NCBI RefSeq assembly: GCF_022267315.1
Contig: NZ_JAIKLE010000032.1
Location: forward strand, 1 to 64,000
Origin: Maribellus maritimus
GTDB lineage: Bacteria > Bacteroidota > Bacteroidia > Bacteroidales > Prolixibacteraceae
Length of the DNA stretch: 64,000 nt
Direction: 5' to 3'
Numbering within the stretch: position 1 is the first letter of the stretch; each line of letters begins with the position of its first letter. The notes under the pieces were generated by a model. It did no database searches. It had not been told where the DNA came from and was given only the letters and a program-made list of their open reading frames with translations. Position numbers and translations under genes: made by a program. Positions 7,836-16,565 of the stretch are shown piece by piece.

Positions 7836-8879
7836 TCATATTTTGAATTTATAGACGGTTTTTTCCTTGTATTTTTCTCCGGGGTTTAATAACGTAGTTG
7901 GAAAATTATCGTGATGAACCGAATCCGGATAGTGTTGTGTTTCAAGAGCAACTCCCGAATAGCTTCCAAATTTTTTCACTTCGTCAATATGTAGTTCCGG
8001 ATTCCAGTAGCCGGTGTAAACCTGCATTCCGGGTTGAGTTGTGTAAACCTCAACTTTTCTTCCTGATTTTTCTTCTTTTAAACAAGCAATATATTTGAAT
8101 TCTCCTTTTTCATTGTCAAAAACAAAATTGTCGTCGTAACCGGTTGGCAGTCCTTCCATGTCACGAATAAATGTTTTTGACGAAGTAAAATCAAACGGAG
8201 TATTTTTAACCGGAACGATTTTTCCTGTAGGTATTTGTTCTACCATCTCAGTCATTTTTGTTGCCGTTAATTCCAGTTCATGGTTCAGAATATTTTCTTT
8301 TCCGCCGGTTAAATTAAAGTAGGTGTGATTGGTTAAATTTACAACTGTCGTTTTATCGGTTTCAGCCGAGTATTCAATACCCAGTTCATTATCGTTGTTT
8401 AATGTGTAAGTGCAGGTTACGTTTAAATTTCCGGGATAATTTTCTTCCAGATCAGGACTGAGATAAGAGAGTTTTACCCCAATATACTCATCGTTTTCAA
8501 TTGTTTCAGCATCCCAAAGTTTTTTGTCGAAACCAACCAGGCCACCATGCAAATGATTTGGCCCGTTGTTTATTGCCATTTCATACGTTTTTCCTTCAAT
8601 TTCCAGAAGCCCTTTTGCAATCCGGTTTCCACAACGACCGATAATGGCACCAAAGTATGGGTAACTTCCCAGATAGGCTTCACTGATGTAATCTTCCAGC
8701 CTTTCAAATCCGCAAACAATATTTTCTTTACTGCCCGTTTTGTCAGGGGTGAAAATGCTTGTTATTATTGCACCATAGTTGGTAATTTTAACAGTTACAT
8801 CATTGTTGTTTGTTAGCGTAAACAAAGTAGCTTCTTTGCCGTCGGTTAATTTGCCGAATATTTCAGATTGTATTTTCAT
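7836..8879 (-). CDS. galM: Aldose 1-epimerase (galactose mutarotase)
   Basis: A 347-residue cytoplasmic mutarotase converting beta- to alpha-D-galactose ahead of galactokinase. Family motifs are IIGRCGNRIAKG near residue 85, NNGPNHLHGG near 107 (catalytic His), and NLTNHTYFNLTGG near 185 (second His). Near 250 the TGYDDNFVF segment and near the C-terminus ALETQHYPDS carry the expected conserved acids. It is divergent from the GntR-type regulator at 9006, and a tandem ACTGGTrGGT operator sits 45-64 bp upstream of its ATG, matching one ahead of galT-galK. That links it to one galactose regulon. Confidence 0.93.
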   Translation of the reverse strand: MKIQSEIFGKLTDGKEATLFTLTNNNDVTVKITNYGAIITSIFTPDKTGSKENIVCGFERLEDYISEAYLGSYPYFGAIIGRCGNRIAKGLLEIEGKTYEMAINNGPNHLHGGLVGFDKKLWDAETIENDEYIGVKLSYLSPDLEENYPGNLNVTCTYTLNNDNELGIEYSAETDKTTVVNLTNHTYFNLTGGKENILNHELELTATKMTEMVEQIPTGKIVPVKNTPFDFTSSKTFIRDMEGLPTGYDDNFVFDNEKGEFKYIACLKEEKSGRKVEVYTTQPGMQVYTGYWNPELHIDEVKKFGSYSGVALETQHYPDSVHHDNFPTTLLNPGEKYKEKTVYKFKI

Positions 8880-8923
8880 TGTTTTTTAATTTTAATTACA
8901 AAAATGCAAAAATGATTGATCTA

Positions 8924-8943
8924 ACTGGTGGGTACTGGTGGTG
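8924..8943. promoter_or_regulatory. Tandem direct-repeat operator upstream of galM
   Basis: Plus-strand half-sites ACTGGTGGGT (8924-8933) and ACTGGTGGTG (8934-8943) are adjacent 10-bp direct repeats, one helical turn apart. Read in the direction of galM transcription they follow a TATACAA hexamer, in the same orientation as the copy ahead of galT. It is probably the binding site of the adjacent GntR/LacI-type repressor. Confidence 0.75.
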
Positions 8944-8955
8944 TTGTATAGCATG

Positions 8956-8985
8956 TTGATTTAAAATTGGTTTCCCTTATTTTTG
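8956..8985 (+). promoter_or_regulatory. Promoter of the gal regulator gene
   Basis: TTG (8956-8958), a 19-bp spacer and TATTTTTG (8978-8985) match the Bacteroidota -33/-7 pattern. The -7 box lies 20 bp before the GTG start of the regulator. Confidence 0.5.
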
Positions 8986-9005
8986 TAATGGCTAAAATCT
9001 GAATT

Positions 9006-10007
9006 GTGAAAAAAGTAGTGACTATAGATTCAGAATCCTCAAAACCAAAATACAGACAAATAATTGATTCGGTTGTAAACGCTATCGAAAGGAAATGTTT
9101 GGTAAAAGGAGACAAGATTCCTTCGATAAATCAGATTTGTGGGGAATTTGGTCTGAGTCGGGATACGGTAATGATGGCATTCAACGAACTAAAAGCCAAA
9201 GGAATTTTGTTAAGCCAGCCAGGAAAAGGCTATTATATCGCTTCGACTGATGTGCAGCATGATGAAAAGATTTTTGTGCTTTTTGATGAATTAAATGCTT
9301 TTAAAGAAGATTTGTATAATTCACTCATAAATACGCTGAAAAACCGTGCTAGTGTTGAAGTTTATTTTCATCATTTTAATTATAAGGTTTTTAAAAATTT
9401 ACTTTTAGAAAGTATTGGTAATTATACTTCTTACATAATAATGCCGGCAACTTTTGACAATACAAACTATTTAATTTCAAAGCTGCCCAAAGACAAAGTT
9501 TTTATTTTAGATCGCTTAAAAAATGATTTGAAAAATTACCCGGTGGTTTACCAGCACTTTGAGCAGGATTTTTATGACGCACTTGTTGAAGGTCAGACGT
9601 TGCTTAAAAAATATCGAAAACTGGTTTTTGTTAATCCGGGCGGAAAAGAACCAGGTCAGCGGAGTACAGGGTTTAAAAAGTTTTGTGAGGAGTTTGATTT
9701 CAGTTACGAAATAATAAAAACACTCGATGGAATTCGCCCCGGATTATATGAAGCCTACTTTCTAATTTCAGATCGCGATTTGGTTGAATTGGTGAAGATT
9801 GCAAAAAATTACAAGTATAAACTGGGAAAGAAATTTGGAGTTGTTTCATTTAACGATACGATGTTGAAAGAAGTGGTTTCTGGAGGAATAACAACTATTT
9901 CTACTGATTTTGTTGAAATGGGAAAGAACCTGGCGCAAATGGTTCTTGATCGGAAAAGTGGCAAGGTCAGAAATCCGTCAAAGCTGATTGTGAGAAATAG
10001 TTTATAA
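9006..10007 (+). CDS. GntR-family HTH regulator with LacI-type sensor, probable galactose repressor
   Basis: A 333-residue regulator starting at GTG 9006 (no better start exists). Residues 10-75 form a GntR winged helix (SKPKYRQIIDSVVNAIE, IPSINQICGEFGLSRDTVMMAFNELKAKGIL, QPGKGYYI). The rest resembles the periplasmic-binding-protein fold of LacI/GalR sensors, ending with the NDTMLKEVVSGGITTISTDF strand seen in that fold. Such GntR/LacI hybrids regulate sugar operons in Bacteroidota. It sits between galM (divergent) and galT-galK (same direction), and both targets carry the same tandem 10-bp operator. Galactose or a derivative is the likely effector (inference). Confidence 0.85.
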   Translation: MKKVVTIDSESSKPKYRQIIDSVVNAIERKCLVKGDKIPSINQICGEFGLSRDTVMMAFNELKAKGILLSQPGKGYYIASTDVQHDEKIFVLFDELNAFKEDLYNSLINTLKNRASVEVYFHHFNYKVFKNLLLESIGNYTSYIIMPATFDNTNYLISKLPKDKVFILDRLKNDLKNYPVVYQHFEQDFYDALVEGQTLLKKYRKLVFVNPGGKEPGQRSTGFKKFCEEFDFSYEIIKTLDGIRPGLYEAYFLISDRDLVELVKIAKNYKYKLGKKFGVVSFNDTMLKEVVSGGITTISTDFVEMGKNLAQMVLDRKSGKVRNPSKLIVRNSL

Positions 10008-10037
10008 AATAATTTCTGTTGCTAAACATTATATGAA

Positions 10038-10070
10038 TTTACAAAGGGAAAAAATTAAAATATATATTTG
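10038..10070 (+). promoter_or_regulatory. Promoter of galT-galK
   Basis: TATATTTG (10063-10070) is a perfect TAnnTTTG box, with a TTTA (10038-10041) about 21 bp upstream as a degenerate -33 element. The tandem operator begins 2 bp downstream, so a bound repressor would cover the transcription start. Confidence 0.65.
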
Positions 10071-10071
10071 C

Positions 10072-10091
10072 ACCTACCAGTACCTACCAGT
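10072..10091. promoter_or_regulatory. Tandem direct-repeat operator of galT-galK
   Basis: Two perfect, adjacent copies of ACCTACCAGT (10072-10081 and 10082-10091; ACTGGTAGGT on the minus strand). It is the same element as at 8924-8943 and is placed over the predicted start of transcription. Confidence 0.8.
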
Positions 10092-10154
10092 TGGTCGGAA
10101 ATGTATTGGTTAAAAGGTAGTTTAGTCAGAATTAAGAAAAAATAACCGCTTACT

Positions 10155-11195
10155 ATGAGTTTTAATATTGAAGAACATCCCCATAAAAGATATAATCCCT
10201 TAAACGGCGACTGGATTTTGGTTTCTCCGCATCGTGCAAAACGTCCCTGGCAGGGGCAGGTTGAAAAACAGGCCAGTCAGGAGAGACCAAAGTATGAGCC
10301 CGGATGCTATTTATGTCCCGGAAACGAAAGGGCAGGAGGCCATAAAAATCCGGATTATAACCGAACTTTTGTTTTTACAAACGATTTTAGCGCACTTCTA
10401 ACCGATACTCCTCCCGGTGAAATTAGTGATGGAGAACTTTTTCAGGCAAAAAGCGAAAGCGGTATTTGTAAAGTAATTTGTTTCAGTGAAGATCACAGTC
10501 TTACTATCCCTGAAATGGAGGTGGCGAATATTCGTAATGTTGTGGATTTATGGTGTCTGCAGTTTGAAGAGCTGGGAAATAATCCTCAAATTAATTATGT
10601 GCAGATTTTTGAAAACAAAGGTGCAATAATGGGCTGTTCCAATCCGCATCCCCATGGGCAAATATGGTCATCAGAGGGTATTCCGGTAGAACCGGAAAAG
10701 GAGAGTAGAGCTCAGAAAGCCTATTTCGAAAAACATGGCAGAACACTTCTGAACGATTATTTGCAAACTGAACTTGTAAAAGAAATCCGTGTATTGAATC
10801 AAAACGATTCATTTGTGGCTTTGGTACCTTTTTGGGCAGTTTGGCCATTTGAAGCGATGATTGTAAGCAGACGCCCGGTGCAAAATATTCTTCAGCTAGA
10901 AGAGAAAGAACGTACCGACCTGGCTGATATATATAAAAAATTAACCATTATGTACGATAATCTTTTTGAGACTTCTTTTGCCTACTCAGCCGGACTACAT
11001 CAGGCACCAACTGATGGAAAAGATTATCCGGAGTGGCATTTACATATGCATTTTTATCCGCCGTTGTTGCGATCAGCTACAGTCAAAAAATTTATGGTTG
11101 GTTATGAAATGCTGGCTACTCCACAGCGTGATATTACACCCGAACAGGCTGCCCAGCGTTTACGGGATTTACCAAAGATTCATTATAAGAAATGA
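10155..11195 (+). CDS. galT: Galactose-1-phosphate uridylyltransferase
   Basis: A 346-residue Leloir-pathway enzyme exchanging UMP between UDP-glucose and galactose-1-phosphate. The active-site motif NPHPHGQIW lies near residue 160, with the nucleophilic His within HPH. The metal-site cysteines CYLCPG lie near residue 50, and the second-half [10 protein letters not shown] segment near 295 completes the HIT-type fold. It is the first gene of galT-galK, 40 bp ahead of galK, and is driven by the promoter/operator at 10038-10091. Confidence 0.95.
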   Translation: MSFNIEEHPHKRYNPLNGDWILVSPHRAKRPWQGQVEKQASQERPKYEPGCYLCPGNERAGGHKNPDYNRTFVFTNDFSALLTDTPPGEISDGELFQAKSESGICKVICFSEDHSLTIPEMEVANIRNVVDLWCLQFEELGNNPQINYVQIFENKGAIMGCSNPHPHGQIWSSEGIPVEPEKESRAQKAYFEKHGRTLLNDYLQTELVKEIRVLNQNDSFVALVPFWAVWPFEAMIVSRRPVQNILQLEEKERTDLADIYKKLTIMYDNLFETSFAYSAGLHQAPTDGKDYPEWHLHMHFYPPLLRSATVKKFMVGYEMLATPQRDITPEQAAQRLRDLPKIHYKK

Positions 11196-11235
11196 AATAA
11201 ATCAAACAATAATTATTTAATCGATAAATAAAGTT

Positions 11236-12525
11236 ATGACTAAAATTAACAGCTTAATTGAAAAAATTAATGGCGGAGATAATCCGTTGTTTCAGGAATT
11301 ATATGGAACTGAAACTGCAGTTTTAAAAGAACAGGCCGACAGATATGCGGGTTTGATGAGTGAATTTGAACAAACATTTGGGTCTGATGATGTAACACTT
11401 TTTAGTTCGCCCGGACGTACCGAGATTGGTGGAAACCACACAGACCACAATTTTGGTCGTGTTTTGGCTGGTGCGGTAAACCTTGACAATATCGCTGTTG
11501 CTGCAGCAAACGGAACTAATGTTGTTAAAATAAAGTCGGCAGGTTATCCTGAATTTCAGGTCGATTTGTCGGATTTAAGTATTGATGAATCCAATTTTTA
11601 TACTTCAAATTCTCTGGTGAAGGGTATCTGCGCCAAAATGAAGGAAAACGGTTATGAGATTGGCGGTTTTAATGCTTGTATCGAAGGTCGGGTGCCTAAA
11701 GGTTCCGGTTTAAGTTCTTCTGCTTCTTTTGAGGTGTTGGTTGGAGCAATTATCAATGCGCTTTTTAACGACGGAAAAATGTCAGCAGTTGAAAATGCAA
11801 TCATCGGTCAATGGTCAGAAAATAATTATTTTGGGAAACCTTGTGGTTTAATGGATCAGACAGCATGTTCAGTGGGAGGCTTAATTACCATTGATTTTAA
11901 AGATCCGGCCAATCCGGTAGTAAAAGAGGTTGATTTTGATTTTGTTGCAACCGGATTTTCGCTCGTAATTACTGATGTTGGTGGCGGCCACGATGATCCC
12001 GCCTCTCAGGCGGAGTATGCATCGTTGCCTACTGAAATGAAATCGGTTGCTGCCGAACTTGGCGCGAATGTTTTACGGGAAGTAACGTTGGAGCAAATTG
12101 TTGACAAAATTCCAGAAATCCGCAAAAAAACAGGCGACAGAGCCATCTTACGCGCCTATCATTTTCAGGGAGATAACCAGCGTGTTGTGGATCAGGTGAA
12201 CGCTTTGGAAAACAACGATTTTGAATCATTCCTGAAAATGGTTGTTGAATCAGGTTATAGTTCTTATATGTATAATCAGAATATTTTTGACGTTGTTCAT
12301 AAAGATGAGCAGGTGGTTTCATTGGCTCTGGCTTTAAGCGAGATGGTGCTGAAAGGAAGCGGTGCATGGCGTGTGCATGGTGGTGGCTTTGGTGGAACAA
12401 TTCAGGCTTTTGTTCCGCAAAACAAATTGGATGAATACGTAAGCACACTGGAACATGTGTACGGAAAAGGAGCTTGTCATAAATTGTTTATCAGGTCAAA
12501 AGGTTCGGTGAAGCTTGATTTTTAG
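11236..12525 (+). CDS. galK: Galactokinase
   Basis: A 429-residue GHMP kinase that phosphorylates alpha-D-galactose at C1. The substrate motif GRTEIGGNHTDHNFG lies near residue 60, the ATP loop GRVPKGSGLSSSAS near 153, and the third motif VHGGGFGGTIQAF near 382. The length is slightly above E. coli GalK (382) because of an N-terminal extension of about 40 residues, common in Bacteroidota. It is transcribed with galT and is followed by a strong terminator at 12661. Confidence 0.95.
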   Translation: MTKINSLIEKINGGDNPLFQELYGTETAVLKEQADRYAGLMSEFEQTFGSDDVTLFSSPGRTEIGGNHTDHNFGRVLAGAVNLDNIAVAAANGTNVVKIKSAGYPEFQVDLSDLSIDESNFYTSNSLVKGICAKMKENGYEIGGFNACIEGRVPKGSGLSSSASFEVLVGAIINALFNDGKMSAVENAIIGQWSENNYFGKPCGLMDQTACSVGGLITIDFKDPANPVVKEVDFDFVATGFSLVITDVGGGHDDPASQAEYASLPTEMKSVAAELGANVLREVTLEQIVDKIPEIRKKTGDRAILRAYHFQGDNQRVVDQVNALENNDFESFLKMVVESGYSSYMYNQNIFDVVHKDEQVVSLALALSEMVLKGSGAWRVHGGGFGGTIQAFVPQNKLDEYVSTLEHVYGKGACHKLFIRSKGSVKLDF

Positions 12526-12660
12526 GTGTTATTGCAACTTCGTTGATTGACGCAGCTATTTTGCCGGTCATGAGGGCTGCTTATTTATTATGAGTATCTG
12601 ATATTATTTGCAAAAAAGGTTCTAAGATCAGAACATTATAAATTTGGTTAAATTATTTTT

Positions 12661-12697
12661 AAAAGCCTGTCATAATTTTTTTGGCAGGCTTTTTTTA
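12661..12697 (+). terminator. Terminator after galK
   Basis: AAAAGCCTG (12661-12669) pairs with CAGGCTTTT (12685-12693), followed by more T. It marks the end of galT-galK and separates it from the NUDIX regulator. Confidence 0.8.
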
Positions 12698-12763
12698 TAC
12701 TCCAAAATCCCCTTAGTTTCTGTTATAAAACATTTTTTTTAATAAAAGTGAACATCGATAAAG

Positions 12764-12782
12764 AAAAGTAAAAATTACTTTT
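12764..12782. promoter_or_regulatory. Palindrome AAAAGTAA-AAA-TTACTTTT, candidate NUDIX-regulator operator
   Basis: A perfect 8-3-8 inverted repeat ending 27 bp before the ATG of the NUDIX-type regulator. Its size and position suit a dimeric autoregulatory operator. AT-rich DNA produces such palindromes by chance at some rate, so this needs a comparative check. Confidence 0.45.
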
Positions 12783-12809
12783 ATAAATTTATGCCGATTA
12801 AATCTAATT

Positions 12810-13490
12810 ATGAGTTACTACGAGAATCAACCCAAATTTTTGGTGTCAGTTGATTGTGTCATTTTCGGCTACGAAGAAGAACAACTGAAATTATTGGTTT
12901 ATCCGCGTGCCTTTGAACCGGTAAAAGGTTCATGGTCGTTAATGGGGGGATTTGTAAAACAGCTTGAATCTGCTGACGAAGCTGCATACAGGGTATTGCA
13001 GGAAACAACGGGGTTAAGTAATATTTTTCTTGAACAAGTAAGTGCTTTCTCCGGACCTACCCGGGATCCCTTTGAAAGAGTCATTAGCGTGGTGTATTTT
13101 GCATTAATTCGAATCAATCAGTCGGATGAGGAACTGATAAAAAGTCACGGTGCAAAATGGTGGCCTGTTACAAGTCTTCCAAAATTAATTTTTGACCACC
13201 AGGAAATGGTTGAAAGATCAATGAATATTTTACAGCAGAAAGCAGGATCAAGTTTAATCGGAACTGAGTTGTTGCAAAAGAAATTTACTTTTATGCAGCT
13301 CCGAAAATTGTACGAAGCCATTTATCAGCGGGAATTTGATCCGGGAAATTTCAGAAAGAAGATTTTGTCTCTGGGAGTACTTGAGAAACTGGATCAAAAG
13401 AATTCAACAGAATCAAAAAAAGGAGCTTATTATTACCGGCTAAAACCAAATTTACAAGTGGAGGTTTTGGATAGGATTGTTAAAATTTAA
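12810..13490 (+). CDS. NUDIX-fold transcriptional regulator (NrtR/AraR-like)
   Basis: A 226-residue protein with a NUDIX domain (residues 8-145) and a C-terminal winged helix (about 150-225). The NUDIX box aligns as GFVKQLESADEAAYRVLQETTGL; consensus REUXEEXGU is RVLQETTGL here, so two catalytic Glu positions are Val and Thr and hydrolysis is probably lost. That is the pattern of NrtR-type regulators, which use the fold to sense ligand; in Bacteroidota one such group (AraR) controls sugar uptake. It is 43 bp upstream of an SGLT-type symporter, so it probably regulates sugar transport in response to a sugar-derived ligand (inference). Confidence 0.85.
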   Translation: MSYYENQPKFLVSVDCVIFGYEEEQLKLLVYPRAFEPVKGSWSLMGGFVKQLESADEAAYRVLQETTGLSNIFLEQVSAFSGPTRDPFERVISVVYFALIRINQSDEELIKSHGAKWWPVTSLPKLIFDHQEMVERSMNILQQKAGSSLIGTELLQKKFTFMQLRKLYEAIYQREFDPGNFRKKILSLGVLEKLDQKNSTESKKGAYYYRLKPNLQVEVLDRIVKI

Positions 13491-13533
13491 ATTTTTAAGA
13501 AATAATTAAACTAATAACTAAAAACATCGAAAA

Positions 13534-15195
13534 ATGAGTACACTGGACTGGATTGTTCTCGGGCTGTTTTTTTTAGGCCTGGTTGGAGTCATTATTTGGG
13601 TTCTGAAAAAGAAAGATAAAGATACTTCCGATTATTTTCTTGCGGGAAGAGACGCTACCTGGATTGCGATAGGTGCTTCAATCTTTGCTTCAAATATCGG
13701 TTCTGAACACCTGGTGGGATTAGCCGGAGCCGGAGCCGAAAGTGGTATGGCTATGGCACACTGGGAGATGCATGGCTGGGTGATACTGATGCTGGGATGG
13801 TTGTTTGTGCCGTTTTATGCACGAAGTAAAGTCTTTACCATGCCTGAGTTTCTGGAGCGAAGGTATAATCCCGAGGCAAGATCTTTTCTTTCTATCATAT
13901 CGATAGTAAGTTACGTGCTTACAAAGGTTGCGGTTACTGTATATGCCGGCGGCGTTGTGTTTAAAGATGTTTTTAATATCGATTCAATTAGCTTTTGGGG
14001 ATATAATGTGGATTTCTTCTGGGTGAGTGCAATTGGATTAGTTGTATTAACCGGACTTTATACCACTTTTGGAGGGATGAAAGCTGTTTTGTATACATCG
14101 GTTTTACAAACGCCAATTTTGCTAATAGGTTCGATAGCCATATTGATTTTAGGTCTGATCAAAGTTGGCGGCTGGGGTGAATTGATGGAAATAACAAGAA
14201 CAAATGTTACTGTTCATGGAGACTCAATGGCCAGTTTGATGCGCTCTCATAATGATCCGGATTTTCCGTGGACAGGAGTAATTCTTGGCTCCGCGATTAT
14301 CGGTTTTTGGTATTGGTGTACCGACCAGTTTATTGTACAGCGTGTACTCTCAGGCCGCGATATGACACAGGCGAGAAGAGGAGCTATCTTTGGAGCTTAT
14401 CTGAAGTTAACACCGGTTTTTATCTTTTTAATTCCCGGAATGATTGCTTATGCATTAAACCAGAAAGGATTAATAACACTTAATTCAAACGATGCTGCAT
14501 TTTCCACTCTAGTAACCGAATTACTTCCGATTGGATTCAAAGGAATTGTTATTGGCGGTATTCTGGCTGCTTTAATGAGTTCACTGGCCTCTTTGTTTAA
14601 TTCATCGGCAATGTTGTTTACTGTCGATTTCTATCAAAAATACAAACCCAACGCATCCGATCGGCATTACGTTGTTGTTGGAAGAATTGCCACCGTTGTT
14701 ATTGTTATCCTGGGAATTGCCTGGATTCCGGTTATGAAAGGGCTTGGAAAAGTATTGTATGAATATCTTCAGGAGGTGCAGTCTCTTCTGGCACCGGGAA
14801 TTGCAGCAGTTTTCCTACTCGGTATCCTGTCAAAGAAGACAACGCCCAAAGCAGGCTTCTATGGATTGGTTATTGGTTTTGTGTTGGGAATGACCCGCCT
14901 GGTTATAAATGTGTTTAAAGGTTCGGTAACAGAAGGAACATTCATGCACAATATTTTTATAGAAATGAATACATATCACTACGAAGGATATATTTTTGCA
15001 TTTGTTATTATTGCAATGATAGTGATTAGCTATTTTACAAAAGTAAAAGATCCGAGTGTAATTCAAGGCCTTACCATTGGCTCTGCAACCGCTGAACAGC
15101 GTGCTGAAGTCAGGGCCAGTTGGAGTAAATGGGATGTGATAAATTCTGCAATTATTATTGCTGTCATTCTTGTATTCTACTCCTATTTCTGGTAA
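13534..15195 (+). CDS. Sodium/sugar symporter, SGLT type
   Basis: A 553-residue inner-membrane sodium:solute symporter (SSS family) with about 14 hydrophobic segments. The signatures FASNIGSEHLVGLAGAGAESG, TMPEFLERRYNPEARSF, GGMKAVLYTSVLQTPIL and WYWCTDQFIVQRVLSGRD match the SGLT/vSGLT branch, whose best-studied bacterial member takes up galactose with Na+. It is encoded directly after the NUDIX regulator and close to galM, galT and galK, so galactose or glucose is the likely substrate. A terminator follows at 15219. Confidence 0.9.
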   Translation: MSTLDWIVLGLFFLGLVGVIIWVLKKKDKDTSDYFLAGRDATWIAIGASIFASNIGSEHLVGLAGAGAESGMAMAHWEMHGWVILMLGWLFVPFYARSKVFTMPEFLERRYNPEARSFLSIISIVSYVLTKVAVTVYAGGVVFKDVFNIDSISFWGYNVDFFWVSAIGLVVLTGLYTTFGGMKAVLYTSVLQTPILLIGSIAILILGLIKVGGWGELMEITRTNVTVHGDSMASLMRSHNDPDFPWTGVILGSAIIGFWYWCTDQFIVQRVLSGRDMTQARRGAIFGAYLKLTPVFIFLIPGMIAYALNQKGLITLNSNDAAFSTLVTELLPIGFKGIVIGGILAALMSSLASLFNSSAMLFTVDFYQKYKPNASDRHYVVVGRIATVVIVILGIAWIPVMKGLGKVLYEYLQEVQSLLAPGIAAVFLLGILSKKTTPKAGFYGLVIGFVLGMTRLVINVFKGSVTEGTFMHNIFIEMNTYHYEGYIFAFVIIAMIVISYFTKVKDPSVIQGLTIGSATAEQRAEVRASWSKWDVINSAIIIAVILVFYSYFW

Positions 15196-15218
15196 AAAAC
15201 GCTATAAGATATATTTTA

Positions 15219-15259
15219 GAAATAGTCGTCTGACATTCGTCAGATGGCTATTTTTTTTT
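15219..15259 (+). terminator. Terminator after the symporter
   Basis: AAATAGTCGTCTGAC and GTCAGATGGCTATTT form a long stem with an ATTC loop and a T8 tail. It rules out the upstream start codon at 15244 for the next gene, which would lie inside the hairpin. Confidence 0.85.
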
Positions 15260-15282
15260 ACTTTAGATTTCATTTTTACAAT

Positions 15283-16203
15283 ATGTATGATATAATCGGA
15301 GACGTACATGGGCAGGCGTCCATACTAAAAAAGCTTTTGCTGGAGATCGGGTATCAGAAGTCTGAAGCAGGATACGTTCATCCTGAACGTAAAGCAGTAT
15401 TTGTAGGCGATTTTATCAACCGGGGGCCCGAAATAAAAAAAACAATCCGGATAATTCGCTCTATGGTTGAAAATGGGAATGCTTTGGCTGTTCTCGGAAA
15501 TCATGAAATAAATGCCATAATATATTATCTGAAGTTTAAGACAGGGGATCCTTTGGTAAAATCTTCCAATAAAAATTTTTTCGCATTGTTTAAAACCATT
15601 AATCAATTTGCAGGAAATGCAGATGAATTATTAGGGCATTTGAAATGGATGCGGACATTGCCGTTATTCCTGGATATGGGAGATTTTAGAGTTGTTCATG
15701 CATGTTGGTCGCAGCCTGCAATTGACTTTTTTAAAGAAAATATTCCTGCCGGAAAGATAAAAAAGAGCGTTTTTCGCGAAGCTTACCGGAATTCAAAATC
15801 AGAAATAGGTAAACATATTTGGACATTAACCAAAGGAATTGATTTTAGTCTTCCCGGTGATCTGAAGATAATCAACAATAAAGGAGTGTCTCCCCGCATG
15901 TTCAGGATGCGATGGTGGGAGAACCCACAAGGCAAAACATTTGAAGAGATGTCGTTTGAGAGTAAATTTTTACTTCCGAATTATACTATTCCGCAACAAA
16001 TTATCCCGGAAAACTATGTTTATCCCGAAGATGCTCCCATTGTCTTTTTTGGGCATTATTGCAGGGGAAGAGGACCACATATTGTAAAATCAAATATTTG
16101 TTGTGTCGATTCGTGTGTAAATGGTACAAAAAAACTAACTGTTTACCGCTGGAATGGTGAAAAAACATTAAACAAAGAGAATTTGCTTCAGGTTGGAAAA
16201 TAA
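15283..16203 (+). CDS. Metallophosphoesterase (PPP/PrpE-like)
   Basis: A 306-residue cytoplasmic phosphoesterase; the start at ATG 15283 puts MYDIIGDVHGQ at the N-terminus. Metal motifs are GDVHG (residue 6), GDFINRGP (near 45) and GNHE (near 77), with VVHACW near 140 as a further His. In canonical PPP enzymes the second motif is GDxxDRG; here the acid before RG is Asn. The fold is close to PrpE-type Ap4A hydrolases and bacterial Ser/Thr phosphatases, and which it is cannot be settled by sequence. It stands alone between a terminator and the tRNA-Asp promoter. Confidence 0.8.
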   Translation: MYDIIGDVHGQASILKKLLLEIGYQKSEAGYVHPERKAVFVGDFINRGPEIKKTIRIIRSMVENGNALAVLGNHEINAIIYYLKFKTGDPLVKSSNKNFFALFKTINQFAGNADELLGHLKWMRTLPLFLDMGDFRVVHACWSQPAIDFFKENIPAGKIKKSVFREAYRNSKSEIGKHIWTLTKGIDFSLPGDLKIINNKGVSPRMFRMRWWENPQGKTFEEMSFESKFLLPNYTIPQQIIPENYVYPEDAPIVFFGHYCRGRGPHIVKSNICCVDSCVNGTKKLTVYRWNGEKTLNKENLLQVGK

Positions 16204-16265
16204 ATTTATTTTAATTAATTGATTTTTAGGTGTTTGGAGTGTTTTTAAAAAAATCGTTTTTTATA

Positions 16266-16295
16266 TTGCAGAAAAAAAAAGAAAGTATATATTTG
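16266..16295 (+). promoter_or_regulatory. Promoter of the tRNA-Asp pair
   Basis: TTG (16266-16268), a 19-bp spacer and TATATTTG (16288-16295) fit the Bacteroidota housekeeping promoter. It lies about 55 bp upstream of the first tRNA. Confidence 0.6.
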
Positions 16296-16350
16296 CAACA
16301 CCTTTGAAAAGCGTATTTGGCGAAATCAAAGGTAGTTCATTAAAAGAAAC

Positions 16351-16424
16351 GGTGGCGTAGTTCAGTTGGTTAGAATGCCGGCCTGTCACGCCGGAGGTCG
16401 CGAGTTCGAGTCTCGTCGTCACCG
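16351..16424 (+). tRNA. tRNA-Asp(GTC), copy 1
   Basis: A 74-nt cloverleaf. Acceptor GGUGGCG pairs with CGUCACC; the D-loop is AGUUGGUU; the anticodon arm CCGGCCUGUCACGCCGG holds GUC; the T-arm contains GUUCGAGUC. The discriminator is G and CCA is not encoded. Confidence 0.96.
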
Positions 16425-16454
16425 CTTATTTTTTTTGATGGACACCATTTTATT

Positions 16455-16528
16455 GGTGGCGTAGTTCAGTTGGTTAGAATGCCGGCCTGTCACGCCGGAG
16501 GTCGCGAGTTCGAGTCTCGTCGTCACCG
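16455..16528 (+). tRNA. tRNA-Asp(GTC), copy 2
   Basis: Base-for-base identical to the copy at 16351-16424, after a 30-bp spacer, and in the same direction. It is closed by the terminator at 16530. CCA is not encoded. Confidence 0.96.
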
Positions 16529-16529
16529 C

Positions 16530-16565
16530 AAAGCATCATTCCGATAAGAGTGGTGCTTTTTTTAT
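16530..16565 (+). terminator. Terminator after the tRNA pair
   Basis: AAAGCATCA pairs with TGGTGCTTT (one G-T pair) and is followed by T7. It ends the tRNA transcript next to the convergent gene at 16566. Confidence 0.75.

Noticed and set aside
12029-12448. A 139-codon minus-strand frame within galK
   Set aside because: It is antisense to a complete galactokinase, without any domain.
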